Positions 48,741-62,417 of a stretch of 64,000 bases of DNA are shown here, in pieces. The notes under the pieces were generated by a model that saw only the letters and a list, made by a program, of their open reading frames with translations, did not search any database and was not told where the DNA came from. This DNA comes from Parasponia andersonii (taxonomy: Eukaryota > Streptophyta > Magnoliopsida > Rosales > Cannabaceae). Position numbers and translations under genes: made by a program. Positions within the stretch are counted from its first letter, which is position 1. The number at the start of each line of letters is the position of its first letter. The stretch covers positions 968,583-1,032,582 of the forward strand of contig JXTB01000019.1 in the NCBI GenBank assembly GCA_002914805.1. The letters run 5' to 3'.

Positions 48741-51700
48741 CCGCAACGGGGCTCGCATTCCGCACTTCAAAAAATATCGTTCTTAATTTGGACTCTTACT
48801 TTGGAATAAAATAAATATATTAGTAGGTTAATTGAGAAATTCGTATATGGACTATTTTTTTTTTATTATTTTATTTTGCCCACTCAAATCAGATTTTAAC
48901 ATATTAACCAGTTATTTTATATTTTGTGTCAAAATATCAACGGAGTGGACAAATTAAATGACGTAGAAAATCTTAAATGGAAAGGAGAAATAAAGTTTGA
49001 CATAAAAGAAAATATTGTTTGGTAAAAAGGGAAGAAGTAAAATAAATTAATTTCAAATACACTATTTGTCATAAGACTCATAACACAATTTATAATTTAT
49101 ACAGTTGTTCAAGTTGAGTTTCCAATTCTATTCATTGTCATTTTAATTTAGGAGATTAAAAAAGTGGGTAAACAACACCGTTTTTCCTTTCCACCAGTGT
49201 TTCTGTTCTACTAACCAATACGCTTCACGGAATCTCTCATCACCGTTCTTTTTTCTTTTTTTTTTTTTTTTTATCTCTCCCTCTGTTTTCTCTCACTTTT
49301 CAACTCTACCAATCATAGTCTTATTTTCTTTTTCTCCACTTTTAGAAAAGAAAAAGTAAATGAATCTTGAAAGTTGAAGGACAGTATCATGCACTTGCAC
49401 TCGACCTCACCACGTATTTTATTTTAGTAACTTATCGGTCAGGGTTTAGGATTCAAGGGTTTTAGAGTTTTTTGGTTATTACTAATTTTTCTTCTACTTT
49501 TTGTAAAATAAGAGACGAATTAAAAAGAATTGTAAGTGCTCCTAGCTGATCCTCAATGATTACTAAAATATGAAAGCTATGAGTAAAGAATTTGAGCGCG
49601 CAACTTATCTTTAGGAGGATTCCTATATCATGATGTTTTTTCATGAGTATTGTACCCATTGTATAAGTTTTTAATTAGTGTAAAACTCACATAAATAATA
49701 TAGAGTACTCATGTCAATCAACAGTTGTGTAGGAGATACGTGTACCAAATCAACGGTTGTGCTTGGATCCTCACCCCATTATGACCCTGTAAATGTTCAT
49801 ATTCTTAAGATATTGCTAAGTTTATTTGTGCACTAACGAAATTAAAACACCATCAAGCATAGAGTAAGAAAGGAAAACATATATTTTTAACGTGGTTTAG
49901 TCATGCCCACATCCACAAATGACAAAACCAAATTCAAACATCTACATGAAATGAACAAATTAGATACAAGCAAGCAAAATAGTTAGAACTCTTTTTTTTT
50001 ATGGGACTTAACTAATGATCATCATTTATTATAAATTTAAAGAAAAATAACGCACACTCTACTAAAATTTGAACCCCTAACCCCCAAATACATACATCTC
50101 TCAAACTTTAGACAGCTTTTTATTCCAACAAATTTTCAATTTTTCAGCTCCCTCGCAAATAGTTATGGTTGATCTCCTACGAGCTCGCATAATTCGATCG
50201 AGACCCCTCTCGAACTAAGGCCAGCTTGGACTCCCTTCGGCTTCCATGTACATTGTAACACGGAACTCAATGAAAACATCATAAAGAAACAACCATAGTC
50301 ATTGCATAAGTCATATCCAAATAACCATAATCACAGCACAAGTTATTAAATAATAAAAAATAAAACTTTTCTTCTGAAAGTGGCATAGCAATATCCCATA
50401 AGAAGAAGAAACTGACATGGTAGCTTCTACTTATGTTGCATTTTTATTCAGAAATTCCTAAAACACAATAATTGTGGGGCCACTCTAGTTATTTGTGGAG
50501 TTCTAATTAACCGGGGAAACTAGTATAAATACAGGTACTACTCTAGTAGATATTTTTTATTTTTATTTATTTAGGTATTATTTTGTATAATTAAAATTAA
50601 TCCAAAAAAAAAGTATTAAATAATATATATTTATTAATTTTTTTCATAACTACTCAAATCATAAAAAAAAAATTACCTAATATATATATATATAAATAGT
50701 TGGATGACTACACGGGATTTTATAGTTACTCATTTCTAATACATAGATAGCTATATATATATACAATATCATGCCAATTTTTAGGTGCTTGATATCCTAA
50801 TTCTCGGGTTCAATAACATTTTCAATTGTCGTTCTATTTCATTTTATCTTTTATATTGTTAACTTTGAAAAGAACGAATGAGGATTCAAAGTCTTCAAAA
50901 TATGCCAACCAATACAATTAGACAAACTTAATTATTGAGTTGGCATGCTATTATCATAAATCCCAGTTTAAGGACAATTTGCTATAATTTACTATTCTCA
51001 TGAAAAAAAAAAAAGAAACAAAATAATTGAATTGCATTATTTAAAAAAAAAAACAAAAGAAGAAAATTTAAGACGTAACCCATCTTAGTACTAATTTCAG
51101 CCCCATCCACGTGCTGCCTCAGTAGATTTTGTTTTGAGAAAAATGCAGCGAACACGCTGAACACGTACAATGTAGGACCATAAAATGCAATAATAGAAAA
51201 ACCATGGGGAGCGAAATGTGACTAGCGATATTTTCGATTTCGGTGATTTCAGATCTGGCTTCCACGTCATCTTCGTTTGTCCAAATTGAGGGAATGAATA
51301 TTCATGCTTCGCTGTGGGTCCAACTTTAGAATGTCTATGATAAGATTTTGTTAGAACATGTCGGTGAATATTACCAACCTAAAACTACACGTGGTTAATT
51401 TAGCTTGTAGCTGGCTTTTTTTTTTTTAAAAGCAGAATTTTAATTTTGTGATAATATCATCTTTTATGTATCGGAATTCGGATAGGAATAATTTTAGGAG
51501 TCCAAGTATTAACTTTATATGTACGCAAATTATCGATATTTAATTGATAAATGTTAATAATTGTGCTTATTTCGTATAAATTTTATTCATCAATGAGTGA
51601 AGCTCACTTGTCATAAGGTGTGAGAAATGTTTTTATTCCTAATAATATCTGTTCGATATTATGAAAAAACAAAAACAAAAATAAAAACAAAACAAAAAAG

Positions 51701-51944
51701 AAAAAAAAAAGTAGTGAATGCTTGTCTCACGTGATTATAATTACAAAATACCCTAGAATCTAAGGTTATAATTTCTAATGCCCCTTACCTGCATTTAAAC
51801 AAGAAAATCAAATTATAAAAGAGATCTAAAATAAAATCATATCTTAAGTCATTAAGGAATTGTGACCTCGCATTTCTACGGCAGTTTGAGTCATAAAAGA
51901 AAGTTCAGACACGTAAGGATCTGTCTCGCATATATCATAATTTT
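48741..51944. other. AT-rich spacer upstream of serine decarboxylase
   Basis: I see no gene. The part near 49820-49920 (GAGTAAGAAAGGAAAACATA ... TTTTTAACGTGGTTTAGTC) looks like a scrap of an LTR, without clear ends. A MITE-like copy lies at about 50530-50690. A-rich runs occur near 51002 and 51664-51712. Confidence 0.55.
50530..50690 (-). repeat. MITE-like element, ATAGGTA family (inverted copy d)
   Basis: AGGTATTATTTTGTATAATT and TCATAACTACTCAAATCATA are reverse complements of blocks in the copies at 16917 and 39976. It is the same family in the other orientation, rather decayed. Confidence 0.5.
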
Positions 51945-52306
51945 AAGGGATATTATCATTTTTATATCATATATTTTGATATTTGGTTCAAATTATACTT
52001 TCTATTTTGATTATTATCAACATTGACTTTTAGATTTAAAATCTGTTACAAATTTATACCCTGATACCAATTTAGAGCAGTTAATTTATCAAGTTGCCGT
52101 TTAAAAAATTGAAAATAAACCATATAAAAACTGATCCAAGAATAAGTTTATTAAATTATCTTGATAAATTAACTGCTCTAAATTAGTGTCAACATATAAA
52201 TTTATAACAAATATGAAATCTAAGAGTCAATATTGATAATAACTAAAATAGAAAGTATAAACTGAACAAAGTGTCAAAATAAAGGGTATAAAAATGATAA
52301 TTTCCA
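51945..52306. repeat. Foldback element with long inverted arms
   Basis: The left arm (51945-about 52110) and right arm (about 52150-52306) are inverted complements. Outer ends ATTATCATTTTTATA and TATAAAAATGATAA pair, and an inner GAGCAGTTAATTTATCAAG pairs exactly with CTTGATAAATTAACTGCTC. About 50 bp lie between the arms. There is no coding capacity. A transcript would form a long hairpin. Confidence 0.8.
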
Positions 52307-52954
52307 TAATTTTAATTTGCGTCAACACTAATCATCTAGAAGAATCTTAAACTTTCAAAAACCGAGTTAAATATGTGTGACAAGCTAGTGATGAGGCACA
52401 ATAGTCTACTTAGTGAACAATTACTTATTCCTCTTCGGTTACCTAAAATTGTAATTATTATTTTATATTTTTCAATTTGTAAAATTGGGAAATAAGAGTC
52501 ACTTTCGCGCCTATATAAAGGAGATTCAATGTCATAATTCTACGTACACAATTCTATCACAAACATAATCACAATGCTAAAATCATTCCTCTCTTATAAT
52601 CTTTCTCAAATAGTGAAATAATCATGGACATAATGTAATTTATCTTTTCAGGTTAAACCATATTAAAATTATATGTGGTCTTTATTGATTTTTTATTTTT
52701 ACGCAATATATTTGTAATTATTTATTGCAATTATCTCATTGATAAAACTTTCGTTACATCTTTTAACTCTTAAAAGTATATTGGCTCCACTGAATGTATG
52801 TCAAGTCATTAGGTTGAAGTATAATTTTGTGTAAAGAAAATCTTTTTGATTTCTTAACAATAGTAGAATGGTTGAGAAAATAAAATGCATTTCTTTCGAA
52901 TTCAATTTAGCAGATATTTCACTTTTTTTGAAAATTATAAATTGAGTATTTATT

Positions 52955-53526
52955 AAGAGTGTTCAAAAAAACCGTACACTATAGAAAGTGACTACACCAA
53001 ACCAAACCGCATTAATATTGACAGTTTTTTTCATTTACAGCCAGCCATAGTTTAGAAAAATACCAAATCGACTGGTGGGCTGTGGTTTGCAGTTTTTGAT
53101 AAATGCGATCGATTTTAAACTGAACTGGATGAAATATTTATAATATGTATATTTTTGTATTAATTTTTTATGATTAATATTTTAGATGATGGTAAATATC
53201 ATTTTTGGTTTGATTTTTGGACTTCCAATTAGGATGTAAAAGATGTAATATATATTTTTTTCTTTGTTTAAAAAAACAGTTTTTTTTTAAAATAAAGTTT
53301 AAATAGTAAAGGCCTAATCTGTCAAAACTCATATCTGTTATTATAAAAGCTCAAAACTCAAACTGTGGAAACTGTCCAAACTACACCGCACAGTGTAAGT
53401 GTGGTTTAGGCAGTTTTGATCAGCCATGATAGATTATGCAGTCTGGTGATTTAGTAAAACTATACATGTAATTTGGTCAGCATATGAGGGGTTTAGACCG
53501 GTCAAAACCGAACCGTGAACACCTTT
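52955..53526. mobile_element. Non-autonomous DNA transposon (MITE), 572 bp, with target duplication
   Basis: Ends AAGAGTGTTC and GAACACCTTT form imperfect 10-bp terminal inverted repeats, and AGTATTTATT occurs directly outside both ends (52945-52954 and 53527-53536). The right end reads inward as AAAGGTGTTCACGGTTCGGTTTTGACCG, a form common in plant hAT-related MITEs. A duplication of 8 bp would fit hAT and 9-10 bp would fit Mutator; all ten bases match here, though two could match by chance. The inner part has no coding frame. Confidence 0.75.
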
Positions 53527-53744
53527 AGTATTTATTTGGATATGACTTATGCTATGATTATAAATTGTTAGACTTAAGAAATATAAAAGCTACAACGAAT
53601 GCTGCAAATATGTATGCACAAACTATATTGCAAATAAAATCTGTACAAACAATAAATAATTATAAATTATGGTCGAGATATGATGAATATCTGTTTGTAA
53701 GAAAAGATTTTGCTAATTTTAAACGATATGCGAAATAGGTTTTA

Positions 53745-54315
53745 TGAGAGTCTTTCTTCTAAGTTACAACAACTAGTCATCTAATAAAAGTGCACTCTCT
53801 AAGATAAGAATGAATAACAATCTCATGAAAAATATTTCTAACATAACAACCCTAATTTGATATACTCAAAAATAACCTATACTCAGAAAACTCCCAGAAC
53901 TGTACAGAATATATCATATCAAAAAAAATTTCATCACAATATTCAAATATTTTCAAAATCATTTTCTTCCCATATTATGCAATATAGTATAAGTTTTTAT
54001 CAAAACGATATAAAATCGAGGTAACCGAATCTCGACCTCATGAGAATGGCGATACCACGCTATAGAGTATGTTTGGTGTCGTTCGGAAGGTCAAGAGTTG
54101 TTTTCGAATCTTCGATCGCTTACTTTGAAATTTCATTTTTTCAATGGAGATTCAAATCAAGAAACAGACGTTACTAATGAATTTTTAGCACTTAAATTAG
54201 TAAGGTTAGATAAATAGCTTATCTAATTCGAGGTCGGGTTGAAACTAGAGCATTAGCACATGAGATAAATCTCGAGCTGTATGATCTTGTTTTTCGTGTC
54301 TATTGTCAAACATAG

Positions 54316-54354
<39 letters not shown>

Positions 54355-54897
54355 TTCTTCACTATTTTATGACTATATTCTAAAAATGATATTAGATTTA
54401 CAGTTTAACAATCTGATCAAAAAATCAACTCTTGGACTAAAAGCTTAAAATAGCTCAATAATGGTATAATTTAATTCGGGCATTTTCGAGTCACGAAACA
54501 CATACCATTGGATTCCTGATGTTGAGAGGAGTTGAAAGAACCTAGTATCATGACTTGAAGTGGTCCAAAACGACACTAGTAACCGGATTTGTTGTAGTAG
54601 TTTTTCACTTTTCATCGATGAACGGCAACTCCAGTGGTCATGTAGCTCTGGCAGCAGCTTTGCCTTGATATGGCAATCAGTTCTGGGCAGCTGGTTGGCA
54701 TCATTGGTGGCTAAAGAGAGGTTATGAGCAGCTGGTTGGCATCATTAGTAACCGATTTACACCATAGAGAGAAAGTGAGAGTCAGGGGAGGAAGAAGGAA
54801 GGGGAAAGGGGGAGGGGGAGAGAAGGAAGGAGAAAAGAAAACAATGGTAGGGCACGTGGTAGCCTTTTAATAGGACTGTACAAATTTTTTAATATTA
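53745..54897. repeat. Partial diverged copy of the 2-kb LTR
   Basis: Blocks such as AAACTCCCAGARC, GTACAGNATATATC, AAAACGATATAAAA, GGTCAAGAGTTG and GCTTATCTAATTCGRGGTC align in order with about 28800-29818 of the solo LTR. A (TA)n run lies at about 54318-54352. The segment ends near ATATTACA at about 54897. It is strongly diverged and lacks the first half of that LTR. Confidence 0.6.
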
Positions 54898-57800
54898 CAC
54901 TTTAGTCCTATAACGACCCGACTTTTCTGACTGTTAATTATTTATAGTCTTAGCTTACTTATTTAAAAAGAGAAACTTAGATGATGAAAATTCATAATAA
55001 TTTTTTTATACTTTTATTTCTTTTTAAGAGATTTATATTCATAACTAACTATTTACTTAATTTGATAATTTTGAAAACAAGTAAAATACTTCTCGATGGT
55101 TAAGCAATCTTTATTTAAATTTGTTTATAAACTTTTTCTTAGAGTGATTTAAATAATGCGCGACCATAAAGGGCTCCCAAGTGAGGAATGGGGTTACATA
55201 CAGATCACTTAAATCCTAAGTTTTTCTTAGATAGTTTAAGTTTTTTTGACAGAACCCTTTGAGTTTTGCATTTATTTAAATCAAAATATTTTTTCTTTTA
55301 GTTCTTTTGAAAAACGTCCGTTTTAAACTCTATTCAATTGAATTACATTTTCAAGTTCAATTTAATAAAACCATGCATTGTGAAATAACATGCCAAGTTA
55401 TAAGTATATTTTCAAATAATATCAAGCTTACATAATTAAAATCATTTGTCTTGTAATAAGAACATATGTAGAAGTAATTTTAATGGCGGTATTCCATTGC
55501 CCGTACCTCGTATTTATCTCTGTCTCGATTCTAGCTAACTCATCAATCAAATCAGAGATTTCTTTCCTTTGGTACTTATAGTATGGATACTTATAAAACG
55601 TGAGCTTTCGTTCAGCAAGTATAATATAATTCTCACCAAATATTTTATTTATATACAAATAATTTTTTATGAAAGTTTGGTTATGTTATTTTATGAAATC
55701 ATTACTTTATATTTTATTATAAGATGTTATATCATTATTTTATCACATTCTTTATTATGAGGTCTTTTATCTTTCTTATGGGCCCTGGTGTACATACCGA
55801 GTGCGCACTACCGAATGGAGAACTAGGAGAGCGACCTAACTGAAAACACATACGGTCATAATCTTAACATACTTTTCCTCGGGAATCCTTGCTTAAAAGA
55901 GGTCGGTTTTATTTTCCCTTAGATATTCTTACCTAGTGGAGATTGGTATGACACCTTTAAATTCTTTATCTTATTTAGTCTTCTTTTAACAAGGGTGGGT
56001 ACGTTTTAACAATAAACCCAAACTTATATTTCACTATCATAGCATTTCCTTTGTTAAAGTATGCTAAAGTATTTTTACATGATAACAATGTAAAGTAAGC
56101 ATATATCATTTTTATAGCATAGGAAATATATCTTTATAAGCATACATTATACATAGGCTATACAATAATAAAATAAAATCAAGTTAACACATGAAATAAT
56201 TTCAAATATATCATACTGCAAACATGAAATATTTTCAAATTATCTATACTATAAATGAGATTGCACTTATCTCGTAATATGATTGTCCTAGTTCCACTCA
56301 TTAATTAAGTACGTCTAAGTCGACGTTTTACCCTGAAGCATGCATACTCTATTTGTTAGAGTAATTTAAATTAGACTCATACTTTTTTGTTTTAAACTTC
56401 TAATTACTAAATAGGCTTAAGATAATTAAGACTCAGTCTTGATCAAATATAAAACTTCATATTTGAGAAACAATGTCATGTTATATTCATTGACTAATTT
56501 ATACTTTCAATTTAGATAGATGAGATTTAATTCTCCTTAACCTTTATAGTGGTGATCTTTTTAATTTATCAATTATTTGGTTATTGATTTAATTAATATC
56601 ATCCTAAATCAGTTAAGTTTCTTTAGTTATATTTCTTTTTATTAATTATTTTAAATTATTCTTGATTAATTACTTTATTCGTAATTAAGGATCATAATAT
56701 GATAAGTGAGTCAAACACACTAATAGCTATACAGATTTAAAATCTAAAATCATACTTGGTTTAAATATTATTAGGCATTAATCACGCTTTTTAAGTCCAC
56801 AACTAAACTTAGGCTAAATATAATTAGAAGCATATATAATTTATTTCCTATAATTGATGTCATATCTTAAACTTAAGTAAATATTTTCTTATCCTAATTA
56901 GAGATGTAAAATAAAGTTTTCTATTTATTCTTGTACCTAATTTCTAACCCAAAATTTCAAGTTTTATAATTTATATTTTTTCCCATAATCTTAAGATTTC
57001 TAACATTTATGCACTTCAATGGTAAATATTGAGCTATAGCTTATCTTTTTGTTAAATGTTCTTCCTTTATTTACTTTTACACTTTAATACAATCTTAAAA
57101 CTGCCTAAAATAACTTTCTCATATATTCGATCCATATTTTATCAAAATTATATTTTTGACTCAAATACTCAAAATTTTGGCATTTTAGTCCTTTCAACTT
57201 TTGAGCAAACATCTTTAATTTTTTGGAAAGTATTTTTAATGGGTAAAAATCTGTTCTTAAGGATCTAAGTTTAAATTATTAAGCTTGGTTCATTTTCATG
57301 CATATTTTATTTTAGAGTCTTATACTTAAAAATATTCCACTTTTGTGTTTAGCCATTTTGATTTTACTATTATTATTATTTTTATTTTTATTTAGCCTTT
57401 ATTATTATGAAGTATTCATATTAGAGGCTTAAGAAATCAACAACATAAATCTAAGCATAATATAAATTATATAACATCTAAAGTACCTGAAATATATTAT
57501 TACTCATTTATTTTTTTTATAGAATCTATTTAAACACATAACATGCAGAGTAAGGGAATATTTACCTTCCAATCTTAAATCTTCTTTCTTGGAGTATTTG
57601 AGAACTTTTCCAAATATCCATATTTTATCAAAAATCAAAATACTAAAAATTAAACTTCTTATAATTTTAGAGTTGAAAATATTAATAAACTTAAATATGT
57701 TTGTGCAAATTATCTTTTAAAATATTTCCTTCTTTTTCTTTATGTCTCTACCACAAAACTAGGTGCTCTCTTCTCTTTATTATAATTCTTAATTTCTAGA

Positions 57801-58044
57801 GTCTTTATAGGAGAAGTAAGGAAGATCGGTAAAATATTATAGCATCGGTAAAATATTATAGCTTTTGTGAGTTTGGAAAAAAATGAGGTACAAAGAGTTT
57901 TTTTTTTTTTTGAGAAAAGATAATTGGAAAAATGAAGATAATTTTGGCTACGTAATTGGAAAGTTAAATATGAATTTCTAATTACCAAATGAGGATCTAT
58001 TTATAGGCTATCCATATGAGATATCTAATAATATACACTTTCAA
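54898..58044. repeat. Long LTR-like AT-rich block
   Basis: The block opens TATAACGACCCGACTTTTC at about 54911, the decayed form of a common plant LTR end (TGTAACGACCC), and runs without a gene to about 58043, where copia integrase coding begins abruptly. Near its right end the minus strand has a TATA-like CCTATAAATAGATCC at 57991-58003. No target duplication and no second LTR were found, so solo-LTR status is a guess. The open frames inside (for example 55428-55658 minus) carry no known motif. Confidence 0.4.
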
Positions 58045-61000
58045 TGATGAGCTACTCTTCCCTACCACTCTCATTCTGGGATTATGCACTTTAAACCCTG
58101 TTTATATTTTGAATGTAGTACCTTCCAAGTCTATCCAAAAGACACCTTTAAAGTTGTGAAATGAGTGCAAACCTAGTTTACGTCACATCCGCATATGGGG
58201 GTGCCCATCACATATACTAAAAGGAAAGACTGGGAAGCTAGAACCACATACAGAGGTTTGTTTATTTGTAGGTTATCCAAAAGGCACAAGAGGAGGTCTG
58301 TTTTATAGTCCTCAAGAGAAAAAAATATTTGTATCGATAAATGTCACTTTTCTTGAAAATGACTACATGACAGATTTCAAACCTCGAAGTAAAGTTATAC
58401 TAGAGGAATTACTTTCTGATCAGATCAGACCACAACCAACAATAGTTGTTGAGCGACAAAATTATGAGACCACTATTCCAGATCAGAATACCTTAGTAAC
58501 TTGATGTAGTAAAAGGGTTATTAGACCACCTACTCGCTATAAGGAAGTTGGAGAAGCACATGTTGCTATTTTTGATAGTAGTCAAGATGACCCATTGACG
58601 TACAAGCATGCAATGGTAGATTCTGATAAGGAAAAATGGCAAGAAGCTATGAACCAAGAAATGGAATCCATATATTCCAATTCTGTCTGGGAATTTGTAG
58701 ATTCACCAGAAGATGTCAGTCCCATTAGATGTAAATGGATCTATAAAAGAAAAAGAGATGTAAATGGAAAAGTTGAAACTTTCAAAGCTAGGTTAGTGGC
58801 AAAGGGTTATACCCATAAAGAGAGAGTTGACTGTGAAGAGACTTTCTCGCCAGTAGCTATGCTTAAATCCATACGTATCCTCTTATCCATTGCTACATGT
58901 TTAGACTATGAAATATGGCAAATGGATGTCAAGACAACTTTTTTGAATGGCTATCTTGAAGAAAGTATCTATATGGTACAACCAGAAGGTTTTGTAGTTA
59001 AAGGCCAAGAGCAGAAAGTCTGTAAACTACTTAGGTCTATTTAGGGACTTAAGCAAGCTTCAAAATTATGGAATCTAAGATTTGATGAGATGATCAAGTC
59101 TTATGGTTTTGATCAAAATGTTGATGAACCTTGTGCATACAAGTACATCAAAGACAATAAAGTGGTCTTCCTACTTCTTTATGTAGATGATATTTTGCTC
59201 ATTGGGAATGATATGGAAACATTATCTAATGTAAAGAAGTGACTAGCCGAGCAATTCCAAATGAAAGATTTGGGAGAAACAAGTTATGTACTTGGGATCC
59301 AGATTATTCAAGATCGCAAGAATAGACTTTTGGTACTGTCTCAAGCATCTTATATTAATAAGGTACTCATTCGTCTTTCGATGTAAAACTCCAAGAAAGG
59401 ACAGTTACCTTCTCGACATGGAGTTATCCTTTCCAAAGAGCAATGTCCTAAGACACCTTAAGAGGAAGAGGATATGAGATGGGTTCCTTATGCATCTGCA
59501 GTTGGCATCCTTATATACATCATGTTGTGTACTAGGCCTGACATATGCTACGCAGTAGGGATAGTCAGTCATTTTCAATCAAATCTAGGATTAGATCACT
59601 GGATAGCAATAAAGCATATTCTCAAATATCTTAGGAGAACGAGAAATTATATACTGGTTTATTCAAGTTAGGACTTCATTCCTACTGGTTACACTGATTC
59701 TGATTTTTAATCAGACAAAGATACTCGAAAGTCAATGTCTGGGTCCGTGTTCACTCTTGGTGGTGGAGCCGTTGTCTGGAGAAGTGTTAAACAATCCAGT
59801 ACTGCAGATTCTACTATGGAAGCAGAATACATAGCAGCTTGTGAAGCAGCTAAAGAAGCAGTTTGGCTCAGAAAGTTCTTTACTGATTTGAAAGTTATTC
59901 CAAATATGGATAAGCCACTGACTTTATACTGCGACAACAATGGAGTGGTGGCGAATTCAAAAGAACCAAGAAGTCATGGGAGAGGAAAGCATATAAAGAG
60001 GAAGTATCATCTTATTAGAGAGATAGTACATCGAGGAGACGTGGTCGTTATGTAGATAGCATCCGAAAATAACATTGCTGATCCTTTTACAAAAACGCTT
60101 CCAGTGAAGACTTTTGAGAGTTACTTGGAAGGTTTAGAATTGAGAGGCATGTCTCACCTGCTTTAGGGCAAGTGGGAGATTGTTAGGGTTTATGCCCTAA
60201 AAGCATGTATATTTTGGATATTTGTTGAATTAATAAAATGATATTTTTCTATTTGAATTTGTGCATAATTGGTATGTCATTAAATATCAAAAAATTCCTG
60301 GTTTATTTATGTGACCATAAATTTAGCATATAAATGTTATATACATGAGGATTAAATTTATGGATAATAAACTAAATAGAGTCCGTAATAATTAATTAAA
60401 GTTTGGGATCTTTAATTAAATATTATTAGTACGGTCCATTAACATTGAGAATGTAATAGTCTTATCCGGATTATTGATATGTTGACATCACAATGGAGGT
60501 ACTTTATATAATTTGATTATATAGGACTGGACCAGACATAATTTGAATCTCATATAAATTCCGTTAATTGTTGAGAGTTCAAATAATATCACTAGATGAT
60601 CATATGTAAATCAATCTTAGTCCTGAGTAGTTATAGACTCCTATTTATAACATTATGTTCTTTGACATACTTATTAAATGTTTGTTTTTAAGCAGATCGA
60701 AATACTTGTATCTTGGGAGTATGATGAAATGAGTAGCTGGGAATGTAGCTTACAGATATGGAATCCATTCCTTCCTTTAGGAAGGTAGAAAGATGATTCT
60801 CTTGTGTATTGATTCAGGACTTAGACAATTTGAGTACTCAATTTATGATAGATTTATAAATTAATTGTTCATTAGAGAATCAATGGTACACAAAGATAAA
60901 GATGTAATTGGAGAGGTATACAGAATATAACCTAGCTCTAATTATGAATTGTCTATGGAGGATTGAACTACATGTAATGATTAAATCGATGGACTGCTCA

Positions 61001-61406
61001 CTGTTTTCTGAGTAAATTAATTCCGTAATTTTAAGAGTGTAATTCCACATTTTTAGTGGAGTAATATTGGAATTAATAAATTAGACAAATTAATTAAAGA
61101 GTTTAATTAATTGTCATAATTTATTAGAGCTTGAATTACAGGTCCATAGGTCCCCAATTCTACCTCTTATAAACACTGTACTGGATATTATATTATTTCT
61201 GTTACTACATACTTTGTCTAGATAAATAGTTTATCTATATTTAATTAATAATTGTTATTAATTAAATAATTAATTAATTAATTTAAATTTATGGAGAGAT
61301 AAGTTTCCTAATTTGTTTAAATTTTGAATTTAAAAATATCTAATTATCAGATAATTAGATAAATAGAAATCGGGAAACTGACTGAAAGTGAAATAGTTAT
61401 CTGCTA

Positions 61407-61437
<31 letters not shown>

Positions 61438-62417
61438 AATAAATTAGATTAAATAGATGTATATATATATATATANTCATAATTTATTGGAGCTTGAATT
61501 ACAGGTCCATAGGTCCTCAATTCTACCTCTTACAAACACTGTACTGGATTATTTCTATTACTGCACACTTTGTCTAGATAAATAGTTTCTCTATATGTAA
61601 TTAATAATTATTATTAATTAAATAATTAATTAATTTTGAATTAATTAATTTTAAATTTATGGAAAGATAAGTTTCCTAATTTGTTTAAATTTTGAATTTA
61701 AAAATATCTAATTATCAGATAATTAGATAAATAGAAATTGAGAAACTGATTGAAAATAAAATAGTTATCTGCTAGTTTATACATATATATATATATATAT
61801 TAATTAATTAGATTAAATAGATATATATATATAAGTTTACGTTTAATTAAAAAAAAAAAAGGAAACTCACGTTTCCTATTAAAACAAAGGTAACGTTTTT
61901 TTTGTTTAAAAGTTATATATATATATTAATTAATATGATTAATTAATTTATTAAATAGTTTAATAAATAAATAAATAAATAAATAAATATATATATAAAG
62001 GAAACCCTAGTAGAAAATACAGATGAGACTATGTATTATTTTCTACAGAGCCTCCATAAACTAGAGAGAAAACTAGAGAGAAAAAGAAGAGTGTCTTCCT
62101 ATTCTCTATAGAACAAACCCTTGCAATCTCATGTGTTGAGAAAATTATAAGGGCTTAAAGTATGAGTTAAGAAATTGTACGCAACGCTCATACATTCATC
62201 TAGTTGTACTTGAGGCTTAGATTGAAAGATCGTGGCTGAGAAGACAGTAAATCTAGGATTCGCTGATAGGCTACAAGAGGTATTAGATCTATTCTCCTTA
62301 TATGTTCCTATTTACTATGAATTAATACTATACACTCATATAGTCAATTGTTTTGAGAAAATTTTTGAATATTCCTGGGCCAAACTTCTGCTGTGAAAAT
62401 CAGTTTTAAATCTAACA
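58045..62417 (+). mobile_element. 5'-truncated Ty1/copia retrotransposon (fossil)
   Basis: Plus-strand pol remnants begin abruptly inside integrase (MMSYSSLPLSFWDYAL at about 58045), pass through the integrase end (RIWGCPSHILKGKTGKLEP), reverse transcriptase (58595-59220, with WQMDVKTTFLNGYLEE and LLYVDDILL) and RNase H (about 59700-60160, with STMEAEYIAACEAAKEAVWL), and reach a purine-rich AGTGGGAGAT just before the 3' LTR at 60181. Gag, protease and the 5' LTR are missing. The YVDD box and domain order are those of Ty1/copia. Several breaks are present, so it is a fossil. Confidence 0.9.
60181..62417 (+). repeat. 3' LTR of the copia fossil, with internal duplication
   Basis: The repeat begins TGTTAGGGTTTATGCCC right after the polypurine tract and ends AAATCTAACA, giving matching TGTTAG/CTAACA tips. 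At 2237 bp it is long for copia, partly because a unit of about 360 bp is tandemly repeated (61114-61476 and from 61477 to about 61815). The single N of the window, at 61476, lies exactly at the junction inside a TA run. An (AAAT)n run lies near 61965-61988 and a GAGAGAAAACTAGAGAG motif near 62060. Confidence 0.8.

Noticed and set aside
54911-58043. A solo LTR of 3.1 kb inserted in the copia fossil
   Set aside because: No target duplication matches at the two edges, and no copia sequence continues to the left, so insertion into the copia cannot be shown.
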